A DNA stretch of 45,837 bases from a virus. Made by a program: the position numbers and the translations under genes. A model generated the notes under the pieces. It was not told the origin of the DNA. It was given only the letters and a program-made list of their open reading frames with translations, and made no database searches. Where the stretch lies: the IMG/VR virus record IMGVR_UViG_3300042923_001807, positions 1 through 45,837 of that record. One strand, 5' to 3'. Positions 24,053 to 32,285 of the stretch are shown one piece after another (the stretch's first letter is position 1; each line of letters opens with the position of its first letter).

Positions 24053-24406
24053 TTGGAGAAATCCAAAAAAGAGATGATTGAAAATCAGATAGTAGCGTTA
24101 GTGAGGGTTGTCACTAGTGCTGCAGCTAGAAAAAATAGATTTGATAATATAACAATGGTGATTTTGAATGATGCTGATGGATTGAAGATGGATTACTCAT
24201 TGAGCGAGGATCGTAAGAGTTACATACTAAATAAAGCGGTAAATCTTAGAAGGGGGATGCGAATGACAGAGATAAGGTGTGTTTACTGCAATAAGGTATT
24301 AGGCAGAGTCCCTGAAGGAACAGAGGTAGAGATAGAGATAAAATGCCCAAAGTGTAAGACGACACATACATATAAGTTAGAGGCTCAAGAAGCCCAGGTA
24401 AGCTAA
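24053..24406 (+). CDS. Com-like zinc-finger protein with N-terminal extension
   Basis: A 117-residue protein. The last 45 residues (MTEIRCVYCNKVLGRV then EIKCPKCKTTHTY) form a two-CxxC knuckle like Com of phage Mu, a translational activator. The first 70 residues are an unrelated Lys-rich domain. TTG 24053 has GGAAGGA upstream. AGAAGGGGG lies immediately before in-frame ATGs at 24258 and 24264, so a short Com-only form could also be made. A terminator overlaps the stop. Confidence 0.7.
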   Translation: MEKSKKEMIENQIVALVRVVTSAAARKNRFDNITMVILNDADGLKMDYSLSEDRKSYILNKAVNLRRGMRMTEIRCVYCNKVLGRVPEGTEVEIEIKCPKCKTTHTYKLEAQEAQVS

Positions 24407-24425
24407 ACCTGGGTTTTCTTTTTTT
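24393..24425 (+). terminator. Rho-independent terminator overlapping the Com-like gene end
   Basis: CCCAGGT (24393-24399) pairs with ACCTGGG (24407-24413), followed by TTTTCTTTTTTT. The stop codon is in the loop. Confidence 0.9.
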
Positions 24426-24455
24426 ATAAGGTGAGAGAGAAAAGGTGGGGTATAG

Positions 24456-24878
24456 ATGAGATTAAATGATTCATATATGGATTTGTGTAATTCGATTGAT
24501 GCATGGAAAGTAAGGTTAGATGGGTATAGGGCAGAGTTAAAAGCAGTGATCAAGCTGGCGAAGCTGAATGGACCCAGTGATATTCAGGGAGTGGATTATT
24601 CAAAGGTAGGTTCAAGTGGGTCTGCTCAGCTGCCTTTGTTAGAGGCGCTGGAAAGAATACATAGGATTGAAAGTCATATCCTTCTTCATGAGGAAACAAT
24701 CGCCCATCTGGAGGAAACAAAGAGAAAGATGGAGGAGAAGGTTTCAGAGCTCAGAGGGTTAGATAACAAGGTAGTTTATATGCGGGACTTCCAAGGGAAG
24801 AAACTAAAGGAGATTGCAGATGAGTTGGGATACTCCTATGACTATATTCGTGAGGTATCTGCAAAGAACCCACGATAA
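24456..24878 (+). CDS. ArpU/RinA-like late transcription regulator (sigma-like)
   Basis: A 140-residue protein. A long helical N-terminal half with a coiled coil (about 60-100) is followed by a C-terminal sigma-region-4-like HTH: VVYMRDFQGKKLKEIADELG then YSYDYIREVSAKNP. Length, domain order and position just before the packaging genes match regulators that switch on late operons in phages of Gram-positive hosts. ATG 24456 follows AAAGGTGGGG. It is the best candidate for activating the promoter region before 26141. Confidence 0.8.
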   Translation: MRLNDSYMDLCNSIDAWKVRLDGYRAELKAVIKLAKLNGPSDIQGVDYSKVGSSGSAQLPLLEALERIHRIESHILLHEETIAHLEETKRKMEEKVSELRGLDNKVVYMRDFQGKKLKEIADELGYSYDYIREVSAKNPR

Positions 24879-25002
24879 ACCCACAGACAAACCAAAAATA
24901 GGGGAATATAATGGTACTAAGTAAAAATGTCTGGTGGAAGAAAAGCTCTTGAGATCATATGGATCTTGGGGGCTTTTTATATTATCAAAAGAAGGTGAGA
25001 TT

Positions 25003-25134
25003 GTGGGGAGCAGCGTTATATTAAAGAGGTATCTACGAAGCAAGTGCAATGGTTGTGCATGGGGGAGACTGGTTGGAACGAAGGTGTTCTGCATGATGCC
25101 AAGGTGTTGTCACGGAAATAAGGTGATGAAATGA
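25003..25134 (+). CDS. Cys-rich mini-protein
   Basis: A 43-residue protein from GTG 25003 behind GAAGGTGAG, with RSKCNGCAWGRLVGTKVFC then PRCCHGNK. The CxxC...C...CC layout and the WGR.(V)GTKVFC string resemble small conserved proteins I have seen in clostridial prophages. The frame is open upstream to 24934, but no ribosome binding site supports that. A short ATG frame at 24927-24998 is too weak to call. Confidence 0.55.
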   Translation: MGSSVILKRYLRSKCNGCAWGRLVGTKVFCMMPRCCHGNKVMK

Positions 25135-25179
25135 GCCCTATTGATCCAGCACGAGGCTATAGGCAGGTGAGATATAAAG

Positions 25180-25791
25180 ATGGGTAAGAAGAAACCTGCA
25201 AATCCCATAAAGGATAGGGAATCTATTCTTGATATCCAAGACTATCTCAAACTGAAGTGTGAAAGGAACTATATGCTCTTTGTCTTAGGAATCGCCACGG
25301 GGTATAGGGCTGGTGATCTCGTCAAGCTGAAAGTCAGGGATATAAAGATGGCATTAGATAATGGATACTTTGAGATCCTTGAAGGCAAGAAGGCGAATAG
25401 TAAAAATATCAGAAAAGAAAACCTAAAGCCAAGGACCGTAAAGGTGATCAATAACCTGGAAGTACTGCTCAGAAAGTACGTCAAGAATAAAAAAGATTAT
25501 GAGTATCTTTTTCCATCTCGTAAAGGAAGAAATAATCACATTGAGGTTGATCAGGTAACAAGAATACTGAAAGAAGCGGGTGATGAGTTTGGACTTAAGC
25601 AAATCACTGCTCATTCCATGAGAAAAACCTATGCGTACTCTATCTATGTAGAGAGTAAATTTAATATTACATTGGTCAAGGATATGTTAGGGCATAGGAG
25701 TATTGACGAAACAAGAAGATATATTGGACTGGATAAGGAAACCTACGACAAGTACAGTGATTCTCTAAATGATTTGATAAGAGTCTCATGA
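25180..25791 (+). CDS. Tyrosine recombinase (phage integrase family)
   Basis: A 203-residue protein, essentially a catalytic domain with no arm- or core-binding N-terminal domain. Catalytic residues are visible: Arg43 (GYRAGDLV), His145/Arg148 (HSMRKTYA), His172 (LGHRSIDETRRY) and Tyr181. GGTGAG lies before ATG 25180. The prophage already has a serine integrase, so this enzyme is not needed for integration. It may act in dimer resolution, recombination of tail-fibre or other genes, or late-gene control. Its position just before the packaging genes is one I have seen in clostridial phages. Confidence 0.88.
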   Translation: MGKKKPANPIKDRESILDIQDYLKLKCERNYMLFVLGIATGYRAGDLVKLKVRDIKMALDNGYFEILEGKKANSKNIRKENLKPRTVKVINNLEVLLRKYVKNKKDYEYLFPSRKGRNNHIEVDQVTRILKEAGDEFGLKQITAHSMRKTYAYSIYVESKFNITLVKDMLGHRSIDETRRYIGLDKETYDKYSDSLNDLIRVS

Positions 25792-26140
25792 TGTACTTTA
25801 TTATTTTTGACTATGAAAGTCGGATTTTTTAACAGGTCTGCATTGGATGGTCAAAAATCGATGATATATAAAGTAAGAAAATATTATTTTGAAAGTAGGA
25901 TTCTACATACAAACCCTGCATTCATTTTGAAGCAGAAAAATGGCCTTGAGGCATTGAAATATAAAGCATAGAAAGGTATATTGCTAAAAATACCTAAAAG
26001 TAAAAAAATTATTACTAGGGTTTTAGAGATGAAATTTTTTGAGAAAACGGTTCAACTGAATCAATGAAAATATTTAAAGTTAGAAATTTATAAGGATTTA
26101 ATCCCTAGAAAAAATCCTAGTTATTGTATCAGGAGGTATT
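25792..26140. other. Gene-free AT-rich stretch before packaging genes
   Basis: No coding frame is convincing here. It contains a small hairpin AGGTATT...AATACCT (about 25975-25996) and AGGAGG-type ribosome binding for the next gene. It is the obvious place for a late promoter and for the packaging start (cos or pac) site, but I cannot point to a specific signal. Confidence 0.4.
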
Positions 26141-26920
26141 ATGGGTAGAAGTAGAAGTCCAAACAGAGAAAAGGCCTTTGAAATATATAGAGAGCACCAT
26201 GGCATAATAACAACCAAAGAAATAGCTATCATGCTTGATGAGAAAGAGAAAAACATTGAGTACTGGAAAAATGCTGATGACTGGAAAGAAAAATATAAAC
26301 CTCAAGGTGGAGCGCCAAAAGGAAATAGCAATGCTGTAGGACATAAAGGTGTAACTCCTTTAAAAAATCAAAATGCTAGGACCTATGGATGGTATTCGAA
26401 GCACTATCCAACAGAGTCCAGAAATCTTATTAAGGAGGCTGAAGAGGCGGGTGGCTCACAGTTAGAAATTTTGTGGGCTCAAATAATGACACATTGGATC
26501 AATATCATCAGAGCGCAAAAGATAATGTTTGTTAAGGATAAAAATGATAAGACCAAAGAACTTAAAAAAGTGAAAGTGCAGCAAGATCTCAAAGGTCCGA
26601 AAGGTACTCAACAGCTGGTCGAGACATACAGAGAAGAAGAATACGAGATTCAGCAGGCATGGGATAAGTATGCTAATTTCTTAAATTCTCAATCTAGGGC
26701 GATGACGACCTTGGCGAATCTCATCAAGAAATATGATGATATACTGCATAATGATTGGGATGCAGCTACAGAGGAACAAAAGCTGAGGGTTGAAAAACTA
26801 AAAGTCCAATTGCAGAATCCAGAGCTCCAGCATAGGAAAGAACTTAGTGAGAAAAAGCTTGCGCTTGAAAGAGAAAGGTTCGAGCATACCAAAGAAATGG
26901 AAAAGGCGAAGGTGTGGTAG
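26141..26920 (+). CDS. Putative phage terminase small subunit (HTH type)
   Basis: A 259-residue protein. N-terminal HTH: AFEIYREHHGIITTKEIAIM, with EKNIEYWKNADDW. Then comes the GGAPKGNSNAVGHKG signature (about 56-70), common in small terminase proteins of Firmicute phages, and a long helical, charged C-terminus (about 200-259). It probably recognises phage DNA for packaging. A P27-like protein directly precedes the large subunit, so which is the true TerS is open. GGAGGTATT precedes ATG 26141. Confidence 0.75.
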   Translation: MGRSRSPNREKAFEIYREHHGIITTKEIAIMLDEKEKNIEYWKNADDWKEKYKPQGGAPKGNSNAVGHKGVTPLKNQNARTYGWYSKHYPTESRNLIKEAEEAGGSQLEILWAQIMTHWINIIRAQKIMFVKDKNDKTKELKKVKVQQDLKGPKGTQQLVETYREEEYEIQQAWDKYANFLNSQSRAMTTLANLIKKYDDILHNDWDAATEEQKLRVEKLKVQLQNPELQHRKELSEKKLALERERFEHTKEMEKAKVW

Positions 26921-26921
26921 T

Positions 26922-27599
26922 ATGAGCAGTGGTGTATTGAGACAATTTTATTTATCGAAAGCATGGATAGACCTTAGGAGCTGTATCATTGTTGAGAGAG
27001 GTCCTGTATGTGAGAAATGTCAAAAGATATTCATAGACACATCAAAACTTATTGGTCATCACAAGGAGGAGCTAACACCGGAGAATGTTCATGATGTTAG
27101 CATATCTCTCAACAAGGAGCTGATTGAGATCATATGCCATGAATGCCATAACAAAGAGCACAGACGATTTGGGCATAACAAACGATCCGTTTATATCGTG
27201 TATGGTCCACCATTAAGCGGAAAGAAAACCCTGGTCAATCAGTTGATGCATCATGGGGATTTGATCATAGACATGGATAGGATTTATGAATGTATAAGCG
27301 GTCAACCGATGTATATCAAACCTAACAACCTACGATTCAATGTGTTTGCTGTGAGGGATAAGCTGATAGATATGGTCAAAACAAGATATGGGCAGTGGCA
27401 GGATGCGTACATCATCGGTGGATATCCAGAGAAATATGAAAGGGATAAGCTCGCTGATTGTCTTCGGGCAGAGCTGATATTCTGTGAAGTGGATAAAGCA
27501 GAGTGCTACAGGCGGCTTGAAGCTGACGAGGGTAGAAAGCATAGATCACTAGAGTGGAGAGGGTATATTGATAAGTGGTTTTCAGAATATGCTCCATAG
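26922..27599 (+). CDS. HNH endonuclease fused to P-loop kinase-like domain
   Basis: A 225-residue two-domain protein. HNH part: zinc Cys pairs CEKC (30-33) and CHEC (72-75), with GHHKE (45-49) and NKEH (77-80) supplying the metal-binding His residues. P-loop part: VYGPPLSGKKTLVNQL (93-108), then LIIDMDRIYE (114-123) as a likely Walker B or substrate Asp. HNH proteins beside terminase genes are commonly needed for packaging cleavage. ATG 26922 directly follows the previous stop. The kinase fusion is less usual; its role is unknown. Confidence 0.85.
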   Translation: MSSGVLRQFYLSKAWIDLRSCIIVERGPVCEKCQKIFIDTSKLIGHHKEELTPENVHDVSISLNKELIEIICHECHNKEHRRFGHNKRSVYIVYGPPLSGKKTLVNQLMHHGDLIIDMDRIYECISGQPMYIKPNNLRFNVFAVRDKLIDMVKTRYGQWQDAYIIGGYPEKYERDKLADCLRAELIFCEVDKAECYRRLEADEGRKHRSLEWRGYIDKWFSEYAP

Positions 27600-27711
27600 A
27601 TTCCACCCCCCTCTGATAGGCAAAAAATTGAGTTTCAAAAGACCGGAGGGTATCCCTTGTTTGCACACACACTGAAATTTTGACTTTTTCCTGGAGAGTT
27701 TTTGAGAAATG

Positions 27712-27793
27712 GAGAAGTGGGGTGATAATATTGGAAGTTGTAAAGGATGAAGTGATAGATATATTAGCCCCACCACATAATCAAAACAAATAA
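27712..27793 (+). pseudogene. Duplicated, truncated start of the small terminase gene
   Basis: Bases 27712-27740 match 28363-28391 at 26 of 29 positions, covering the ribosome binding site, TTG start and first codons (MEV) of the gene at 28382. Here the frame continues only 20 residues to TAA 27793 and collides with the leftward gene ending at 27764. It looks like the original gene start, displaced when the leftward cargo inserted. Confidence 0.6.
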
Positions 27794-28123
27794 TGACCAA
27801 ACAGAAATGGATACACCAAGCAAGCTATTAATATAGATATGTGGAACATAACTTGCTTCCCCATTTTGTTGTTTATTAATAAATTTGTATGCGAACATAG
27901 GGGGGACTGTATATAGAAGTATGCTTATCATGGTTAGGACTGTTAAGGAATATAAAGGGGATATTTTTACTATGTTGCTATTTATGTAATAAGAGATGCT
28001 TTGGGCATATACTCCAAGCATAGTAGCTAAAATCATGCTACCATACATGAAAAAATGTAGTTTTATCATATAATTTACCTCACTCTTGCTATGCCTTATT
28101 TGGATTTTCTTGTTTTTTGCCAT
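27764..28123 (-). CDS. Four-helix membrane protein (cargo)
   Basis: A 119-residue protein with a basic N-terminus (MAKNKKIQIRHSKSE) and four hydrophobic segments (about 20-42, 55-80, 93-115, partly merging). No family recognised. ATG 28123 lies within the end of an upstream leftward mini-gene. It reads against the packaging operon, so it is a cargo gene that may be expressed in the lysogen, for instance for superinfection exclusion. Confidence 0.65.
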   Translation of the reverse strand: MAKNKKIQIRHSKSEVNYMIKLHFFMYGSMILATMLGVYAQSISYYINSNIVKISPLYSLTVLTMISILLYTVPPMFAYKFINKQQNGEASYVPHIYINSLLGVSISVWSLFVLIMWWG

Positions 28124-28242
28124 AAGTTTATAAAAAATTTTCCCATCCCTAGTTTTTCACCCACATAATTGGCAACTTTCATGAAAATGCCTATAAGGAC
28201 TGTGTATATAAATAATATCAAAGTCAATTGGATATATTCCAT
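28096..28242 (-). CDS. Single-pass membrane mini-protein (cargo)
   Basis: A 48-residue protein starting MEYIQLTLILFIYTVLIGIF, with one membrane segment and a basic tail (NLWQKTRKSK). AGGAGGATAAA precedes ATG 28242. Its end overlaps the start of the four-helix protein by 28 nt, so the two are translationally coupled and form a two-gene cargo operon. Confidence 0.65.
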   Translation of the reverse strand: MEYIQLTLILFIYTVLIGIFMKVANYVGEKLGMGKFFINLWQKTRKSK

Positions 28243-28381
28243 AATTTTATCCTCCTGTACAAGGAATCAATTAATGCCAGTATTAGATGTGCATAGCCAA
28301 TGTAATACAACATTCTATATGATGGTATATAAATCCTTTTAAATTGTATCTAGGCTAAAAAAGAGAAATGCGGTGATCATA

Positions 28382-28696
28382 TTGGAAGTTGGGAAAGAAT
28401 ACGAAAGAATTAAAGGTTTATTTGAAGGTATCGATGAAAAGCAGATGGCTTTGATCGATGGGGCCATTTGGGAGTGCGCCAGATTGAGGGTAGAGCTAAA
28501 CGATCTGAATGAGGTAGTTAAGAAAAGCGGGCTGGTAAAGATTCATCCGACGGAGCCATCACTTCAAAAGGAGCTGCCCGTGAGCAAGATGATTGTGAAG
28601 GTTAGAGCCAACTATCTAAATTATATCGCGAAGTTGTCCAGCATCCTTGGGAAGAATATCGATGATGAAGACAATGATCTCGAAGAATTTGAATAG
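28382..28696 (+). CDS. P27-like phage terminase small subunit
   Basis: A 104-residue helical protein (EYERIKGLFEGIDEKQMALI, VEL..LNEVVKKSGLV, KMIVKVRANYLNYIAKLSSI) with the size and helix pattern of P27-type small terminases, directly 5' of the large subunit. The start is TTG 28382 after CGGTGATCA; the in-frame GTG 28373 overlaps that ribosome binding site. A truncated copy of its 5' end lies at 27712-27793. Confidence 0.7.
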   Translation: MEVGKEYERIKGLFEGIDEKQMALIDGAIWECARLRVELNDLNEVVKKSGLVKIHPTEPSLQKELPVSKMIVKVRANYLNYIAKLSSILGKNIDDEDNDLEEFE

Positions 28697-28705
28697 GAGT
28701 AAGCC

Positions 28706-30424
28706 ATGTATTTAGAAGCGTACTATCGCAAATGTAAAAGCGGTGAAATCATCGTCGGAAAAGAATTGATGGCCCAGTTAGAGATGTGCATGGGGGATAT
28801 CACTCTAAATCCTAACATTCGCTTTAATATCGAAGAATCCGATAAAAGAATTAAGTTCATAGAGACAAAATGTAAACATTTTGAGGCGCCCCATGCTGGG
28901 AAGCCTTTTTTATTGGAGTTGTTTCAGAAAGCCTTCATCGAAGCATTGTTTGCCATACAGATCTATGATGAGGAAATAGGCAGATGGGTGAGGAAATACC
29001 AGGATGTACTATTTTTAGTAGGCAGAAAAAATGGAAAGACACCTTTTATCGGCGCTATTTGCCTAGCAGAGTTTTTCTGCGGTGAGATGGGAACGAAGAT
29101 ACTCTGCAGCAGTAACGATTATGAGCAAGCAGATCTGATGTTTCAAGCCATCAACAGCATGAGAGAAGAAAGCGCCAGCCTAGAGAAGGTTACAAAAAAG
29201 AATATCAAAGGGATCTTCTTCGGTAATCCCAAGCAGAAAAATAAGAAGGGGAAGTTCAGCAAACAAAATAAGGGCAGCATCAGAAAGCTGTCAGCCAAAA
29301 CAGGTGCTAAGGAAGGGCGAAACATTCGGATCGGTGCTGTGGATGAAGTCTTTGAAATGAAAGACGACTCCACAGTAATGCCTATCCGGCAGGCTCTTTC
29401 TACTCAGGATGAGCCTTTATATTTTGAGTTGACTACCGAAGGTTTTACCCAGGATGGTTATTTGGATGTCAGGTTGATTGAAGCTAGAAAGGTTTTGAAA
29501 GGTGAGTCCTACAGGCCGAGATGGTTGATCTGGTTGTATACTCAGGATAGTGAAAGTGAAGTATGGCAGGATGAAGCTTCATGGACAAAGAGCAATCCGG
29601 GTCTAGGAAAAATAAAGAAGGTTTCTTTTTTAAGGTCCATGGTGGAAGAGGCAAAGGAGAGCACCAGTAAACGGGCGTTTGTACTGGCCAAGGATTTCAA
29701 TATCAAGCAAAACAATGCAAATGCCTGGTTACAAGAGGGACAGATTATTAATCTCGCTACTTTTGAGTTAGAGAAATTTAGAAATATGCGCTATATTGGC
29801 GCCCTAGACTTCGCTGAAACAACAGACCTTTGTAATGCTAAGGCACTATTTGTAGATTTTGCAACCATGAAAAAATATACAGCTACGATGTACTTTATTC
29901 CTGAGTCAAAGGCAGATGAAGTTCTATCTGATGAGAATGGAACGAATCCAGAGAAAAAGGATTATCGGGCATGGGAAAAAGCGGGATTAGTAACCATCGT
30001 GCCAGGTAGTGAAGTGGATGCTGCCTATGTGGTGAAGTGGTTTTATGGTCTATATGAAATGTATGGGATGCAACCTTTTAAAATTGGATATGACAATTGG
30101 CACGCAAAAGATTTTAAAAAGTTGATTGCTGATTATTTTGGGGAGGAAGTCCTTGAACGGATCAACATGGATTTTGCTTCCTTGTCTAACCCAATGAGAA
30201 TCGTGGAGGCAGACTTAAGAGACAAAAACCTGATCTATAATAACAATGAAGTGGATGCATGGTGCCTGAGGAATACGGCATATAAGACCAACAACATCGG
30301 TCAGATCATGCCAGTGAAGGTCATGGGCCAAAGCAAAAATAGAATAGATGGTGCCCTGGGCTTCATGATAGCTTATGCCACCTATAGTAGATTCAAAAGT
30401 GAATACCTAGACTTGATCAGATAA
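28706..30424 (+). CDS. terL: Phage terminase large subunit
   Basis: Packages concatemeric DNA into proheads. The 572-residue protein has an N-terminal ATPase with Walker A-like LVGRKNGKTPF (104-114) and Walker B IGAVDEVFEM (about 211-220). A C-terminal RNase H-like nuclease follows, with YIGALDFAETTDL (metal Asp) and IGYDNWHAKDF further on. It fits the HK97-type terminase class that goes with a P27-like small subunit, HK97 portal and protease. GGAGTAAGCC precedes ATG 28706. It is full length with no interruption. Confidence 0.93.
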   Translation: MYLEAYYRKCKSGEIIVGKELMAQLEMCMGDITLNPNIRFNIEESDKRIKFIETKCKHFEAPHAGKPFLLELFQKAFIEALFAIQIYDEEIGRWVRKYQDVLFLVGRKNGKTPFIGAICLAEFFCGEMGTKILCSSNDYEQADLMFQAINSMREESASLEKVTKKNIKGIFFGNPKQKNKKGKFSKQNKGSIRKLSAKTGAKEGRNIRIGAVDEVFEMKDDSTVMPIRQALSTQDEPLYFELTTEGFTQDGYLDVRLIEARKVLKGESYRPRWLIWLYTQDSESEVWQDEASWTKSNPGLGKIKKVSFLRSMVEEAKESTSKRAFVLAKDFNIKQNNANAWLQEGQIINLATFELEKFRNMRYIGALDFAETTDLCNAKALFVDFATMKKYTATMYFIPESKADEVLSDENGTNPEKKDYRAWEKAGLVTIVPGSEVDAAYVVKWFYGLYEMYGMQPFKIGYDNWHAKDFKKLIADYFGEEVLERINMDFASLSNPMRIVEADLRDKNLIYNNNEVDAWCLRNTAYKTNNIGQIMPVKVMGQSKNRIDGALGFMIAYATYSRFKSEYLDLIR

Positions 30425-30439
30425 GGGGGTGAGGACTAG

Positions 30440-31690
30440 ATGGTCATTACACAGTTGTTTAAGAACATTTTTTCAGGCAGAAAGAGCATGAGAAAGTATA
30501 TCTCCATGTTGAATGATGATACTGCCATGTTTTCTGCATATGGTGAAGATGTGTATATGTCTGACTTTGTGAATAACTGCATTGATAGAATTGCCACGGA
30601 GATCTCAAAGATCAATATCATTTCAGTTGTAGAAAGCTCTGAGGATGTAAAAAAGCAGAATGATGATATTACAAGGCTTTTTCGATTTAGGCCAAATAAG
30701 CTGCAAACAACAAAAGACTTCCTGGCCTGCTGTGAATGGTTGAGAAGAAAGGATCACAACTGCTTTATCTATCCCCAATATATAAATGTACAGGGGAGGG
30801 ATAGTAAGGTTTATAAAAAGTATATTGCCTTTTATCCTTTGAATCCTACGAGTATAGAGATAGGCACCGATGGCAATGAGGTTTGGGAGATCAAGTTTTA
30901 TTTTCAAGATGGGAGCAGCTATATCTTGCCCTATGATGAGATCATCCATCTGAGATGGCGAAGGGGAAAAAATACGATCATCGGCGGTGGAGATGATTTG
31001 GGACAGCCGGACACACGGGAACTTTTAAGGTCTATAAAGGTACTGGATCAAGTGATGCAGGGGCTACCCAAAAGCATTGAGGCATCTTTGAAAATCAAGG
31101 GCCTATATTCTGCAAAGACTGTTGTTGATGGTGATAAGTTAAGAGCCGCAAGGGATTCTTTTGAACAGCATTTGTTTAGCAGCAAGGCAGGGATTGTTGC
31201 AACAGATTTAGGTGGGGAGTTCACACCTATGAATATTAATCCGGCAAAGATCGAGGAGGGAACCCTAAAGTTTTTAAAGTCCATCCTGCGTGAGCGATAT
31301 GGTATTTCTGATGTAATCATCGGAGGGGATTATACAGGGGAGCAGCACAGTGCTTTTTATCAGAACTGTATTGAGGATTTTATCATAGAGTTTGAGCAGG
31401 CTGTCTCTTCGACTGTGTTTAGTCAGCGGGAGCAGGATATAGGCCATAGAGTTAAGTGCTACTATGACAGGGTAGCCTATCTATCAACCCAAAACAAGAT
31501 TGACATTGCCAGTATCGCAACCAATGTTGGAAATATGACATTGAATCAAATCAATGAGATGTTTGGAGTGCCGCCATTTGAAGGAGGCAATAGAAGGCTT
31601 CAGTCATTAAATTATACAAATGTTGAGCTGGTGGATAAATATCAGCTAGGAAAGGTGGGTGTAAATAGTGAGCCTAGCCAACTTAAGTAA
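30440..31690 (+). CDS. HK97-family portal protein
   Basis: Forms the dodecameric ring through which DNA enters. The 416-residue length is typical. Sequence marks: DFVNNCIDRIATEISKINII near the N-terminus, YDEIIHLRW (about 160), IGGGDDLGQP, the crown-side ILRERYGISDVIIGGDYTGE (about 280) and the stem helix region EDFIIEFEQAVSSTVF. GGGGGTGAGGA precedes ATG 30440. Its end overlaps the protease gene by 23 nt. Confidence 0.92.
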   Translation: MVITQLFKNIFSGRKSMRKYISMLNDDTAMFSAYGEDVYMSDFVNNCIDRIATEISKINIISVVESSEDVKKQNDDITRLFRFRPNKLQTTKDFLACCEWLRRKDHNCFIYPQYINVQGRDSKVYKKYIAFYPLNPTSIEIGTDGNEVWEIKFYFQDGSSYILPYDEIIHLRWRRGKNTIIGGGDDLGQPDTRELLRSIKVLDQVMQGLPKSIEASLKIKGLYSAKTVVDGDKLRAARDSFEQHLFSSKAGIVATDLGGEFTPMNINPAKIEEGTLKFLKSILRERYGISDVIIGGDYTGEQHSAFYQNCIEDFIIEFEQAVSSTVFSQREQDIGHRVKCYYDRVAYLSTQNKIDIASIATNVGNMTLNQINEMFGVPPFEGGNRRLQSLNYTNVELVDKYQLGKVGVNSEPSQLK

Positions 31691-32267
31691 AGAGCAGAGG
31701 TTGATTGAGTTTAGAGCAGTAGACAATGAAGAAGGTAAGATGATTATAGAGGGATATGCTATCACCTATGATCAACCAGCTACCCATGAATACGGTAAAT
31801 ATAAGTTTACTGAAACCATCCGACGGGGTGCCTTAGATCATACTGATATGAAAGATGTACCATTAAGGTATAACCATAATGACAGCTGGTGCATTATGGC
31901 AAGAACAAGAAACAACAGCTTGCAGCTCATAAAAGATGATATAGGGCTGAAAATTAGAGCTGAGTTAATCGATACCCAAAGCAACAGAGACATCTATAAA
32001 TCAATTCAGGAAGGATTGATCGATAAGATGTCTTTTGCATTTTCAGTGGCAGACAAGGGTGATACATGGACCTATGGCGAGAACGAGACCACAAGGGATG
32101 TAACAGATATCAGAAAACTTTATGATGTAAGCGTGGTGGATACCCCGTTTTATGATACAACTTCCGTTTATGCAAGAAGTGTTGAGTTGCTGGAGAGCAA
32201 TTTAAAACAGCTGGACAGCTTTGACTTGCAGAAGAGGAAGCTAGAAAAGTACTACCAATACAAATAA
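31668..32267 (+). CDS. HK97-family prohead protease
   Basis: Serine protease that matures the procapsid. The 199-residue protein has the herpesvirus-assemblin-like core: IIEGYAITYDQPA (26-38), PLRYNHND with catalytic His70, and GLIDKMSFAFSV with catalytic Ser122. It starts at GTG 31668 inside the portal gene with GGTGGGTG upstream. It lies directly before the capsid gene, which it is expected to process. Confidence 0.9.
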   Translation: MSLANLSKEQRLIEFRAVDNEEGKMIIEGYAITYDQPATHEYGKYKFTETIRRGALDHTDMKDVPLRYNHNDSWCIMARTRNNSLQLIKDDIGLKIRAELIDTQSNRDIYKSIQEGLIDKMSFAFSVADKGDTWTYGENETTRDVTDIRKLYDVSVVDTPFYDTTSVYARSVELLESNLKQLDSFDLQKRKLEKYYQYK

Positions 32268-32285
32268 AAAAGGAGATGTATAGAT

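Noticed and set aside
24927-24998. 23-residue ATG frame before the Cys-rich mini-protein
   Set aside because: No ribosome binding site and too short to support.
25131-25187. 18-residue ATGA-coupled frame before the tyrosine recombinase
   Set aside because: Overlaps the recombinase start and is too short to claim as a gene.
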